NCBI RefSeq assembly: GCF_020921035.1
Contig: NC_063156.1
Location: forward strand, 28,134,283-28,198,282
Direction: 5' to 3'
From: Rhodamnia argentea
Taxonomy: Eukaryota; Streptophyta; Magnoliopsida; Myrtales; Myrtaceae
DNA: 64,000 nt
Positions 49,285 through 60,485 of this stretch are shown piece after piece. The first letter of the stretch is position 1. Each line of letters begins with the position of its first letter. The notes under the pieces were generated by a model. It ran no database searches. It was not told the DNA's origin and saw nothing but the letters and a program-made list of their open reading frames with translations. The translations under genes were made by a program, and so were the position numbers.

Positions 49285-49294
49285 CCAAGGAGTC
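49285..49294. repeat. Right target-site duplication of the large TIR element
   Basis: CCAAGGAGTC is identical to 42324-42333 and abuts the terminal ...GGGAATTAGCC. Confidence 0.85.
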
Positions 49295-49789
49295 CGATTC
49301 ATTTTTCTTGCTTTCTGAGGCGGATTGCAAGATAGACACGGAAAAAGACGGACGTGTACTTTGAATAGCTTTCTTCATTCTTGACCGTTCGGAATGAATG
49401 AGCTTTTTTCACTCGGCTTCTCACCGTGCGGAATTTGGCTCGGGCTCACAAAAAGAAAGCACGATGTAATGCAGAAGTCCGATCCATCCGCAAGAGGTGT
49501 GTTCTTAACACCATCAATTCACGGAAACAAAGAATAGGAGAGATAGATTGATTTGTCTAAGTAGCGATGATATTGAACAAATTAATATTCGAGCAATTGC
49601 ATAAAAATAAGGGAAGACATCGCTGAAGGTAAAGGGAAAAGAAGCTCGAAAGTGGAAATAGAAAGTGGGGGCAGGTGAAGTTGAGAGTGGCATTGGAAGC
49701 AACTCTCCCTTTATGTCTCACAAGAAAGTAGAGGAAAAATGAGTAGCCCTAAAATTAAAAGAACTAGGAGTGTTTTGAAATAATTTCTT

Positions 49790-51011
49790 GGGAAAAATCC
49801 AAAAAAGGCATGAAATCTTATTGTTTTTTCAACAAGGGCATCAAGTGAACTCTGTTTTAAATAATGGTCTAAAGTGATATAGTATGTTTCAATTAAAGGC
49901 CCGAAGTGCTCATAGTGTTTTACAAAAGGGTTTGGTTGGAAGGGCATTTTCGTCATTTTACATTTTAATTTTTTTGCTCATTTTCCTCTATTTTTTTTCC
50001 TTTTTTTATTTAAAAAAAAAAAGGGACTAAAAAAGCCACACAAGCGAGAGGGGCCGCCGGCCCACCGCCGATGGTGGATCGACAAGGGCGGCGGCGGCCG
50101 GCGAGGTCGCCAACCAAAGGCGAGGGTCACCAAGAGAGGGTCGAACCCTCTCCCGGATCTGTGCGAGATCGCCCGGCCCCGCCTGCATTAAGGGTCGCGA
50201 GTCGTCGCTTGGGATTGGGTAGGGGTCGCACGAACAGCGACACGACCTCGTGGCCGTAGTGGGTCGTGATTGAGAAGGCCGAGAGTGGTGTCGAGTCTCA
50301 TAGAGGGCAACCGCGAGATCCTCTAGTGATGCGACGGCTCAAGGCACGGGGTCGGGTGCAGATCCGAGTTTCTCGAGCTCGGATCCGGTGGCAACGGGAG
50401 GGCGGGCCGACGATCGAACGTATGGCTGGTGGCGCGAGGTGGAGTCAGTGGTCGAGCGGGTGGTTGGTGGCGGTGAGCAGAGAAGGAGATAGGGGTCGGA
50501 CCTCATCGAGCTCGTGGGTTCATAGGGCTCTCGATGTTGGGTGCAAGGGCTCGGAACGGTGGCAACGGCAGCGAGAGGCTCGGACCAACGGTCAAGAGGC
50601 GCAAGTGCGGGTGGGCTCAAGTGGACGGCTGGCTAGCGTCTAAAGATGGTGGGGGTGGTCGTCAAGAATGGAAGGAAAAAGAAGGAGAAGAAAGAAAAGA
50701 GAGTGGGAGAGGGTCTGGTCGCATGAGGAAAGAGAAAGAGAGAGTGAAGGGAAAAAAAAGTGTAAAACAAATTAAAAAAAAGTAAAAAAAAAAGAAGAAA
50801 AAATCAAATAAGTAAAAAGACAAAATTGCCCTTGAAATCAGCCCTTTTTTGAGATTGAATGACCACTTTATGCCCTTATTTGAAACAATATTCACTTCAA
50901 GCCATTTTTCGAGAAAATAAAAACACTTCGAGCTCTTATTTGAAATAAAGTTTACTTAGGGTTCTTATTTAAGAAACAAGAAGACTTCAAACCCTTTTTT
51001 GAATTTTTCCC
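49790..51011. mobile_element. Family B TIR element with GC-rich core and 9-bp target duplication
   Basis: It starts GGGAAAAATCCAAAAAAGG and ends in the inverse (ccctttttt..gaatttttccc). Flanks taatttctt (49781-49789) and taatttcct (51012-51020) match 8/9. Arms contain degenerate ~45-bp repeats such as 'caagggcatcaagtgaac' and 'cttatttgaaa..aagtttactt'. The core at 50050-50640 is strongly GC-rich with open frames on both strands and no recognised domain. No transposase. Confidence 0.7.
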
Positions 51012-51020
51012 TAATTTCCT

Positions 51021-52314
51021 TTCTCCCGGAATCAATAAATTAGTTCCTCTTGTAATCATTGAAATTTCTTCAACTTTCCGTCATTATTCGCTGTCATTAC
51101 TAAGCTTTTGGTTAACTTCAATCCTTTCATTAAAATCATTGACGGAATGTCCTGACATGAACGGAATACCAATTCGCTAGCCGTCGAACCAAATATCATC
51201 ATTGAAACAACACCCACAACGCCCCGTGATGCAAAAGACAGAATTTTTAAAACACGAACAAATCATCACAAGCAAAACAGTAAACAGAGGCATTCAAACA
51301 GAAAATGCATCCAAAGGCAGTTAGCTTTTATCAGAGAACAATGTCAAATTTTATATTCCGGAAACGATCGTTCCTAGGATATCTCTGTAAAGACTTCTAT
51401 GAACCCTGCAAACCATTGCTGAATATGAAAATTCATACTGGTGTCGCATATAGCAACGCATGTCATGTGAGCACAGAGGAAGTACTAATGCCTATTTCAT
51501 AACTAGGTCACGAATTCCATCATGAGTATCTCCATCAAATGCACCAGCTTAGATTCAAGACTTCACGAGAAAACAGCAATTTCTAAAGCAGAAAACAAAA
51601 AGGTAGCAGTCACATCCTTGGAGGAAAAATTCCCGACCCCTTCGTGATCATCGGATCATAAAAAGTAGAAATTCCGGCCGTTCGATCTATAACCTTTAAG
51701 ATTTTGTGCTACTACATTCTGGTGTGGGAGTTACGAAGAGATACAAAGAATTAGAACCATTTAACACCCAAAGATCTGTCGCTTCATGGACCATAGAACT
51801 GCCCCAACAGACTTTCGATGTCATGCAACGAGTTCAGGAAAACATGTTGCTTGATGAATATATCATACTTGTGTCAATCGTGATAGTCTCTCATGTGAGT
51901 AGGGATGCTAAAGGGGATATGAATCAAGCTTTAAGCATCTAATCCAAAAAATGCAAACACAAAACACAGGCAACAAACATAATTGAAATGGCAAATCAGA
52001 CTCGAACACTTAAGAATGGCACATCCAATCTACAATACCAAATAGCATAATAATACGCAACTGTCGAGAACCCCAGCTAACGTATTACTTAAAGTTCCGA
52101 TCCTGTATGTCACCATTAAAAAGGGAACAAGGACTGTTGAAAAGAAGCAGGTCTGGAAAAATGAGAAGTCCCTCTATTTTAATTCCACTCACTTACCTTC
52201 CTTCCCAAAATCTTCAATGTCTAAGGACAAAAAAAGCACGACTAAACAGCACATTAAACAACAAAGGAAGCACAAAATAAAACTCTAAGCTGAGAACTCA
52301 ACTGGAAACTAAGT
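51021..52314. other. Spacer and RPL4 3' flank
   Basis: No gene is supported. The part closest to 52314 is probably the RPL4 3' UTR on the minus strand. Open frames at 51305-51942 lack recognisable content. Confidence 0.35.
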
Positions 52315-54545
52315 TTACTGGGAGACACCGAGCCATTTTGAGAAGTTCTCAAACTCTGTGTAGTCACTATCCGAGATCATAGTCTGATACCATGCCTTCC
52401 CTGCAGACTTGATCGCAGCTGCCTCCTCCTATCAGGCACAAGAGAAATTGATAGGGCAAATCAAAAGGCTTAGATATAGTTGCACAGTTGAAGCATTTCT
52501 ACTTGGGAAAAAGAAAGCTGCAAGCAATGGTCTAAGACCACAAATGATACATTGCCCCAATAAATATCTAGAGATGTGAATATAATAGAAGAATTTGAAT
52601 GCCTACAAACTTGCAAAGCATCTCCAATAGACAACAGCAGGATAAGGACGCAGATTATTTAACCCTCTTATATATTTATTGCTGAGAGAGAGATGCCACC
52701 GTCAAGGTTATTGACAACTCTTGACAGTTGGTTGTTTTTGGAAAAGCGGCTAATGCAGAAATTAAATTAACAAGAGACAGCTGATATATATGAGAGCAAT
52801 TATTCCATCACCACCTACGTTAATATGATATGCCCCGTACATAGCTCACTCTTTTCACCTTAGCAAGTCCCATGCATAGTAGTATAGCCCCAACTGTAGC
52901 TATTAATAAGTATCGTAATGAAATCTCTTAGCACAATGAATCCTACAGACTGGAAAGTAATTTAACCATTTGTAGAGTTGAATACCTCCCATATACTATC
53001 AGAGACCATGTAAGAATCACACGCAAGAAAAGAAAAATTAACATTTCTTTTTCCTATCAGATGCATTTTGAGTTTGATGACATGGGTCCATTTGCCCATC
53101 AAGTCTATTGTCTTCGAAATCTGACAACATAAGTAAGACAATTATGATTCCTATGGCACGTGGCTTGCATCCTAACTCAACACCAGATTGACAATCCATA
53201 AGACAACATGGTAAAGACATAAGGCAAAACCGCGGAAGATGTGGGCATGTATTGAGCGTCCAAGGAACTCCTGAACAAAAGCGAGTATCCATCCAAACCT
53301 TACAAAGGTCTACATATATACGTAGGGACATTATGACCATTACCGTTCCGCTACAGCATGCTCAGAAAGCATCAAAGTCCAGATATCAATGCCCACAGCA
53401 GAAGAGAAAAGTAATCGAAGACAAGCAAATGAAGGACGTACCTTGGTGATGGGCTTCCTCTTCTTGTCAAGCTTCTCCTTCTTAGCCTTCACACGCTGCT
53501 CCTCGGCCAACAGAGCCATCCTCCTCGCCGTCTTTGCGTACGGGTTCAACCTCAACATGGTGTTCAGATTCTTCAATGGATTCTTCTTCAGAGGGGCCCT
53601 CTTCACGTCCTTCTTGATTGGCCTCACCACGGACTGAACCTCATCCGAGTTGATGATCCTGGACAGATCAGCATTCACCATCTTGGATCTCGGCAACAGG
53701 TACCCCTTCTTCTTCTCGGATGGCTTATCGAAAGACCCAAAGATCGAATCCAGCTTCTCGAAAGCCGACTTGGTCCAGATAACGAACCTGCCTAGGTGCC
53801 CGCCCGGGGCGAGCTTCAGCAGATTGAGCCTATCGACATTGGCGACCTCCACACCGGGGATGTTGCGGAAAGCCTTCTCGATCTTGGCTCCCTCAGTGCC
53901 GTACACGATCAGAGGTCCCTTCCTGTTGATGTAGCGACGATTGCGCATCTTACCCTTGCCGGGCCTTATCCCCTGGCTGTCCTTGGCCTTCTCAGCATCA
54001 GCGTACGCGCCAATCTGCTTCAGGATCTTGATCGCGGCCGGAGTTTTCTCCACGCCCTCAGCAGAGTCGCCGATCACGAGGGGCATCTCTGGAACGGACT
54101 CGATCCTGTGGCCACGGGCCATCACGAGGGAGGGAATGGCGGTGGCGGCGATGGCAGAGGCGACGGCATAGCGCCTCTGATTCACGTTGACACGGCGATG
54201 CCAGCGGCGCCAGATCTTGGTTGGGGCGAACATGCGACCGCCACGGCACATGTTGCCGAAGGCACCCTGGCCGGCGCGGTGGGTGCCGCCGCCGGGGACG
54301 CGAGGGATACGGGAGACGGCACGGCCGGTTCCCCAGGACTCGGCGGAGGTCTGGTGGCCGGCTTTCTTGGAGACGGCGTAGGGCTGGCGGGAGTTCTTCG
54401 AAATGTTGGAGTGGACGAAGGAGACGATGTCGGGGCGGATGGAGGCCTTCATGACGTCGGGGAGGGGAACGGTGACGGCGGAGTCGGTGGCCATCTCGCC
54501 GTCCAGGGATTGGATGGTGACGAGGGGGCGTGCGGCTGCGGCCAT
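52315..54545 (-). CDS. RPL4: 60S ribosomal protein L4 (uL4)
   Basis: Two exons, 53442-54545 and 52315-52428, join in phase 0 after KKRKPITK to give 405 aa, as in plant uL4. The N-terminus is [19 protein letters not shown]. The uL4 extension region [20 protein letters not shown], which lines the exit tunnel, is intact, as is the [11 protein letters not shown] segment. The C-terminal exon ends in [12 protein letters not shown]. The 1013-bp intron contains no recognised element. Open frames on the opposite strand over exon 1 are GC-driven shadows. Confidence 0.97.
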
Positions 54546-54605
54546 TTGGTGGCGGAGGGAGTGGCGGCACCGGGAGCTGAGAAAAATGAAGTGAAGATGG
54601 AAGCG

Positions 54606-54750
54606 AACTAGGGTTTTCGGGGGAGCATATATACGGAAGGGATGAGATCGGAATTACGGTCGTACCACTGAGGGTTTGGATCCAGTGCGGTGTTCATGGG
54701 CCTGAAGGTGGGCTACGCTTCATAGCCTTTCAAAGGGCCCAGCCCATCAT
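54606..54750 (-). promoter_or_regulatory. RPL4 promoter: telo-box, TATA and site II words
   Basis: On the minus strand, aaaccctagt (54608-54617) lies close to the ATG, a TATA-like tatatatg lies at about 54626-54633, and GGCCCA/TGGGCT-type words lie at about 54696, 54709, 54735 and 54742. The layout mirrors the RPS23 promoter in this window. Confidence 0.65.
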
Positions 54751-55662
54751 TGTCGGTCGTAAATCGGTTACATGAAATAATTGTCGTAGTCCTGTCCGAT
54801 GTGCGGTAAATTTACGTGCATTTTATAAATCTGCGGCATATGGTTTCGGATTACGAGAAAAAAAAAAAAAAGGATTTACGACGATATGTGACTTCATAGG
54901 CAGTACCCTCGAGTTTATCCGGCACATGTTTTTCGAAAGAAACTATTGTACATCGAACCCTATAAATAGATTTTGAAGTATGAGCGGCTAATTACTTGTT
55001 TAGACCTTGATAAATCAAACTCTTGTACATCCTTCCCTGCTCCTCTCTCTCTCTCTCGCGCACGTGTGACCTGGCTGTTGTCGCCCGTGGCTACAACAGC
55101 CTCGGTTGAGGTCCCGAAAACACCAACGACCCTCGTTGAGGTTGCGGTGGCCAACTAACGAGAGAGATAACGAGACCAAGAGATGAAGAGCAGATGTCAT
55201 GAATGAAAAAAAAATATGTTCACTAGAAATCATAAAATTTGTTACGAAAGTGCAATTGATTCCTAAATCTTGTAAAAAAATGTAATTAAATTTTAAAACT
55301 TATCAAATTGATTCAATTGACTCCTTCTATTGACACCGTCAATTTGTTTAACGGAAAATGCCGACGTGTCATTTTTAAATTAATTTTTATCCTACGTGGC
55401 ATTTTAAATTATTCTATTTTTTGAAATCTTATTTAAATTAAATTAAAAATTGAAAAATGCTAAAAAATTATTTGAGACAAAAAACAAAATTAGAAAAAAC
55501 AAAGAAAACGGCAGGGCCTCACCGGTGAGGCCCTGTCGACGCCACTGCCCATTGGCGGAGATCGCTAGCCCTGGGCGAGTGCCCTCGATGCCCGGTAGCC
55601 GCAAGGGAAGCCTCACCCAGATCAAGGTTGAAGAAACCCAAATGTGGCGAGGCTTGCTAAGC

Positions 55663-55813
55663 ACTTGTCCCCATCGACCTCCACCTTCTTCAGCCCCAGG
55701 AGGTCGGCAATGAACACGTGAGCTTGCGAGGTCTCCTTCCAGTCGGTCGGGGTGTTGAGAACGCGGCGCTTGTTGACCATCGATAGGAACTAGTCCAAGA
55801 TGTCGTTCCCCAT
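55663..55813 (-). pseudogene. Captured fragment of a small heat-shock protein gene
   Basis: The minus-strand frame reads VLNTPTDWKETSQAHVFIAD and then LLGLKKVEV. This is the start of the alpha-crystallin domain of cytosolic class I sHSPs (pattern DWKET.EAHVFKADLPGLKKEEV). Just upstream, MGNDILD is followed by an in-frame TAG. Only about 50 residues remain, and the frame leaves sHSP homology after GDK. It is a fragment trapped between transposon arms, not an sHSP gene. Confidence 0.7.
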
Positions 55814-55893
55814 GAGATGGGAAATCAGAGACCTCGTTCGTCAATGGCAGGCACCCGAATGCTGAGCTGGGCAAGCACTGAAGCAGCATCCAA

Positions 55894-56110
55894 TTAGCAA
55901 GATTTGCCATTCTTATACATCTCAACAAGGGAGAAGTTATGGGTGGAATACGCCACTACGCCACTCGAATGCTGCAAAATCCTGTCGCTCTCGCTAGAGT
56001 CTCCAATTGTTTCTCGGTCCTCTCTTCCCCCCATCGGGTCTATGCTCCACATGAAGATGTACATTCGGAACAGGCTTCGAGCAGCGAGATTGCCTTCAGG
56101 CACTTTCGGA
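55894..56110 (-). pseudogene. Second coding-like fragment inside the Pack-MULE-like element
   Basis: An open frame including NLAARSLFRMYIFMWSIDP and SSGVVAYSTHNFSLVEMYK has protein-like composition, in contrast to the AT-rich arms. No family is recognised, and its status as captured exon is inference. Confidence 0.35.
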
Positions 56111-56563
56111 ATCTGGGTATCTTCAATTTGGGCTAGGCTTCGCCCGCGCCTAGCGAGGCCTCCCCTTCGCCGGCCACCTTTGCTCAGTGCTAGCGACCTC
56201 CGCTTGCCCCTTCGACAATTGGTAGCGGCGGCGGCAGGGCCTCACAGGTGAGGCCATGCCCTTTTCTTTGTTTTTTCCAGTTTTGTTTTTTGTTTCAAAT
56301 AATTTTTTTGAACGATTTTCCGTTTTTAATTTAATTTAAATAAGATTTCGAAAAATAGAATAATTAAAAATGCCATGTAAGATAAGAAAATTAATTTAAA
56401 AATTTCACGTGGGCATTTTTCCGTTAGACAAATTGATGATGCTAACGGATTGACTCGATTAAACTAATTTGACAAGCTTTGGGACTCGATTGCACTTTTT
56501 GCAAGTTTTAAAATTTAATTGTACTTTCGTGATAAGAAGTTCTAGGACTTCTAGTGAACATAT

Positions 56564-58399
56564 AAGAAAAAAATAGGGGGGGCTGAGAGATAGTGAGTTG
56601 ACTTTTTGGGGCAATCTGGACGGCACTGACCACGGTGGATTTGAGGCGGTGAGAGTGGTGGCCGGCAACGGGAGGGTGGTGGCAGATATGGGGCTGGAAC
56701 GTTTGAGTTAGGGATTTTAGGTTTTTTTTTTTTTTTGGGGGGGTGGGGGGCAAGATATGGGGTTTTTTCTTTCAAACGGGAGTATTTTGGTCATTTACTT
56801 AGAAAAGTAGAGGCATGTAATTGATACTTAATTTTTTTAAATCAGAAATACTTAATTGAAGAGTGAGGTATGAGTTTAGTATTTTTCCCAATAAGTAATA
56901 TCGGGTAGCATTTCATGGGGCTTATTTGTTTATTTTGACAAAATAAAAAAAATAAAATAAAATAAACAATGCATAGACGTACATGAATTCCTAATTTGTT
57001 CAATGTGATCTCAAAATTTTTAGTACACGTTCAATCTACTATCTTGTAGAGATATTCAATGTTGTTTCTGAGTTAGGATTAATGGAATGACAACATCGAA
57101 CATCTTCTTAAAATTCAGTGACTATATTTAACGCGTACCAAAAGCATATGAACCACATTGCACATTGAGTTAAAGTTTATGAGTTACATTGAATAAATTA
57201 AAAGCCCATATACAATATTATATATTATGCCAAAATTTCCGCCAAAGACTAATTATGACCCTTGAGATCACAATCGATGCATGACTAGTTGCTACCGGAC
57301 CTAACCTAGACTCGAGCTCATGTGAGGTTGAAGGCTTCCAATTGAGAAAGAGAGATGGGTCGAAGCAGGAACGATGGTGGATAACAACGGTGATGTCGGG
57401 GCATAAGAGAAGGAGGGGGAAAATAAAAAAAGGAATTGATTACATAACAGCTTTTGGGTGATTGTTATGTTAACAATCTATTTTGGATCACAAAAAAATA
57501 AATAACGATTAATTAAAAATTATTACGGAATCCACTCTTTTAAGATTTTGTGACTCACAACCTAACTTTATTCTTACAATCACCAAAAGACTATTATGCT
57601 AGCGAAATCCAAATAAAAAAGAAAGGCGAAACAAAAATAAAATAAAATAAAATAAGAGGTAGAAGAAAATATGGATCGCTCAATTCCACTACATCGACGT
57701 GTCATTATCTCATAGATATAATTAGAATCTTTAAATTTGAAAATATCAGCTCGGTAGGCTAACTTTAATCAAATCGGAAGACCTACGAAACCTCGACGAT
57801 GGTCATGTGGGGCGGGCCGGCCGGGAACGATTGCGATCCAAGCATGTCGTCCAACCAAATCCTCCCCGGTCATTTTGTAGCATCCCTGGAGCTTTCCAAT
57901 TGGCTTGGGGAGGGAAAATCGTGTCGCCGAAGCCATCCCCACCACTCCTGGGCTTTGTCCAGTAAGACGACACCGCCATGTCCTGGTCGTGGAGGACAGG
58001 AATGGGGTCGCGGCCTCAAGGAGAGGACCAAGAAAGGCCGAGACAGGAGTGCTGACCGGGGCAAACCCTGAACATCACACAAAAGAAAGGAAACCAAGGA
58101 TTCTCGAGACGATTGCGTTCTGTCGTGTGCAAGCTAGGTGCGTTGGGATTTTTTGTTCTAATTCTCTTACGTGGAAGCACAAACTTTATCTCTTTCGACT
58201 TTTAAACCCAAAGCTCCGTTTGTTTCTCCGAAAAATGAATGATTTAAAAAAAAAACCGATCGTTTTCTTGGGAGTCCATGAAAATATTATCATCGAATTA
58301 TTTATTTCCGAGGAGTTTTAATCTTTGCTTGTTACATTAACAAATTCGACAAGAACCTCTTGACTAGGAGTGGGATCAACATAAAAAGACAGACGGATC
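56564..58399. other. AT-rich spacer
   Basis: Poly-T/poly-G tracts lie at about 56722-56752, and an 'aaaataaaataaa' low-complexity run lies near 57640. A GC-richer stretch at 57799-58071 has short open frames without recognisable domains. No gene is supported. Confidence 0.3.
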
Positions 58400-58960
58400 A
58401 ATTATATATGCCTGCAGCGTGCACGTGCGGGGCCTTATCCCTTGTCCTTCTTGAACCAAGCCTGGGGCCTTCCCATTTCCCCTGTTTGCTCTCTGTTTTT
58501 CCATCACGCATGGAGATTGGTTTTCCTGAATTTATATACCATGGTGTGAAGAATTACACGTGTGCATTGGCCCTCGATCGTATTATTATGGTGAGTGAAA
58601 CGATCGCGTGTCAATTACAGACTGGTAGTAGCCAGTTACAACGAACGCGTGATGCTTGTCGGGCATGTGGGGTTCCCTGGTTCTTCCTTTTCCTCTGTTG
58701 TCCCCTGCAAAACCCAAAGACGCTCGAGACTCAAAAGTTTCCACCTCAGAGTAAAAGCTAGCTTCAATCTTCACCAAATTTGGGTGTGTTTGCATGTGAT
58801 GGGCATCACCTTAAACTGATTGTCATGTCCTCCTCGACATCTCCTCTTACCCTGCAGCCACAGCCTTGGCAAATGTTTGGTCTCTTTAACACTTCATGTT
58901 TTTCGCGAGACGCTAAGAAAATCATCGGCCACCTTGAACCTGATGTGTAACAAGGGATAA
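58400..58960 (+). pseudogene. Decayed duplicate of the promoter and start of the small basic protein gene
   Basis: 58650-58960 parallels 60020-60290: 'catgtggggttccctggttc', 'tcaatcttcaccaaat', 'tgtcctcctcgac.tctcctcttaccctgca' and 'gaaaatcat' occur in the same order. The earlier part (58420-58560) parallels 59220-59330. Where the intact copy has a tatata box the duplicate has none, and the position of its ATG reads TTG. Confidence 0.6.
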
Positions 58961-59064
58961 AGAACTCGTCCCGAAAATCTAGCTTGCCTGCAGAGAAAAC
59001 CCAACTCATTCCTCCCTCTTTTCAGGAGAACGGCCTCGACGGGCAGGTGGGTGCCTAAGAAATG

Positions 59065-59200
59065 GCTCTGACACCATGTTGATCCATAGAAAGGGTGGAA
59101 TATGTATTTTACGAAGACAAGAACAATCTCGTGTCCAGAGGAATCAACTTACGAAGTTGCCGAAAACAACAATAATTATGTCTCCCGGAATAAAGTACAA
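59065..59200 (-). mobile_element. LTR-retrotransposon end with primer-binding-site-like word
   Basis: On the minus strand, ...ggatcaacaTGGTGTCAGAGCC resembles the 3' end of an LTR followed by an initiator-Met-tRNA primer site (consensus TGGTATCAGAGC). The preceding bases have the texture of a short LTR U5. No internal domain remains nearby. Confidence 0.4.
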
Positions 59201-60019
59201 TTATATGCGTCGAACGTGAGGGGACGGCCTCATCCTGCTTCCTTACATAACCAAGAGTGGGGCAGTCCCATTTCCTCTGTTTTCCCTCTGTTTTCCCCGT
59301 CACCCATTACGTAAAATTTAGTACCACGGCACAATGGATCATAATTGGACATTTCAATTGGTTGGTGATGTACGGAATGTGTGTCTACTCAGAATTCGAC
59401 ACATCACTTTGCGTATTGATTTGGTAAATCAAGCTGCAACTGTATGACTAATACTAATGATTCATTTGTTTTGTGAAAGATGAATAATTTAAAAATAATA
59501 TTCTAAAAATAGTCGCTCGTATTGCATAGTCATCATTGATAATAGTTTTTGTCTAAATATTGTCGTTGACGGTAAATTCTTCGTTCGTTCAATAAGATGA
59601 TATATATGGTAAAATAATATCATATGTGCCATAATTTTGATGCGACGCTCATTTAAATATCATAACTTTTTAATTTCAATGTAATAATTTTTGTGTGACA
59701 TTTACTTGAATACCATGACTTTTCAATCGATCATTTGAATGCCATACCTTATAAAAATTGTTCCCCACAATCCGACGAAAAGTTATTGATACTCAAATGG
59801 TCGAATGGAAAATCACGTCACTCAAGTAAACGTTTTTCAAAAGTCGTGAAATTCAGTTGATTGATTAAAAAGTTATATCGTTTAGCAAGTGTTGTATAAA
59901 AGTTATAACACTTGTGATCCTTAGCTCTATGTGCTTTTAGTTACCTTTTGACATTCACAAGGATAAATTCCCGTCAACTTACTTTGTCATGTCACTGTCA
60001 ATATCACTGCTGAATGACT

Positions 60020-60278
60020 TGTCCGACATGTGGGGTTTCCTGGTTCTTCCTTTTCCCCTCCTTTTCCATAAAAACCCACAAGAGCTATGAAGTTTCCACC
60101 TCAGTGTGAAAGTTTCAATCTTCACCAAATGTAGGTGACCATATATAGCGGGCACCACCTTAAATCAATTGTCGTGTCCTCCTCGACGTCTCCTCTTACC
60201 CTGCACCCACAACCTTGGCAAATGTTTTGTCTCTCCGACTCTTCCCATTTTTGTCACGCACGAAGAAAATCATCCACC
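60020..60278 (+). promoter_or_regulatory. Promoter and leader of the small basic protein gene
   Basis: A TATA-like catatatag at about 60139-60147 lies about 135 bp before the ATG. The leader is C/T-rich. The block is duplicated at 58650-58960, where the TATA word is missing. Confidence 0.5.
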
Positions 60279-60485
60279 ATGCCTGAAACTAACGCATCAA
60301 GGAACCACCCCTGCTCGAGAAAAGGGCAGAGGAGGCTACCCCCGAAGAGGGGCATCGTCAAGGAGAGGATCATTGCTGCCATTGCGAAGCTTTTCAAGAG
60401 AAACAGGAGAGAGAAAGGAGCAGAGGACGGCAACGGCCACGGCGACGACCGCAAGAATTGCGACCTGCAAAGTGGAACGGCCTAA
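60279..60485 (+). CDS. Small basic protein of 68 aa, family uncertain
   Basis: A single-exon frame from ATG 60279 to TAA 60483-60485. The product contains RRLPPKRGIVKERIIAAIAK, which recalls small plant proteins with an LPPKRGQIK-type motif followed by a helix. Codon use (AAG/GAG/GGC-rich) differs from the AT-rich surroundings, and a TATA box, leader and AATAAA (about 60625-60635) are in place. It is rich in Arg and Lys, with no signal peptide and an acidic/Gly patch near the end. A partial dead duplicate lies 1.3 kb upstream. No function is assigned. Confidence 0.6.
   Translation: MPETNASRNHPCSRKGQRRLPPKRGIVKERIIAAIAKLFKRNRREKGAEDGNGHGDDRKNCDLQSGTA

Larger units (their letters stand above)
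55214..56563. mobile_element. Pack-MULE-like element carrying gene fragments
   Basis: The ends are inverse (ATATGTTCACTAGAA... and ...TTCTAGTGAACATAT) with arms of about 300 bp. These include the matched phrases 'gttaaacggaaaatgcc' type on the left and its inverse on the right. Inside each arm is a GC-rich near-identical palindrome (a perfect 24-bp one centred at 55523/55524, an imperfect one at about 56236-56260). Between them are coding-like fragments on the minus strand, including a small heat-shock protein piece. A-rich flanks prevent a clear target duplication. Confidence 0.75.

Noticed and set aside
50266-50643. Open frames on both strands in the family B core
   Set aside because: GC-driven, overlapping on both strands, with low-complexity Arg/Gly/Ser content.
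53796-54611. 271-codon plus-strand frame opposite RPL4
   Set aside because: Shadow of the codon-biased RPL4 exon; the Gly/Asp-rich composition follows from the reverse complement.
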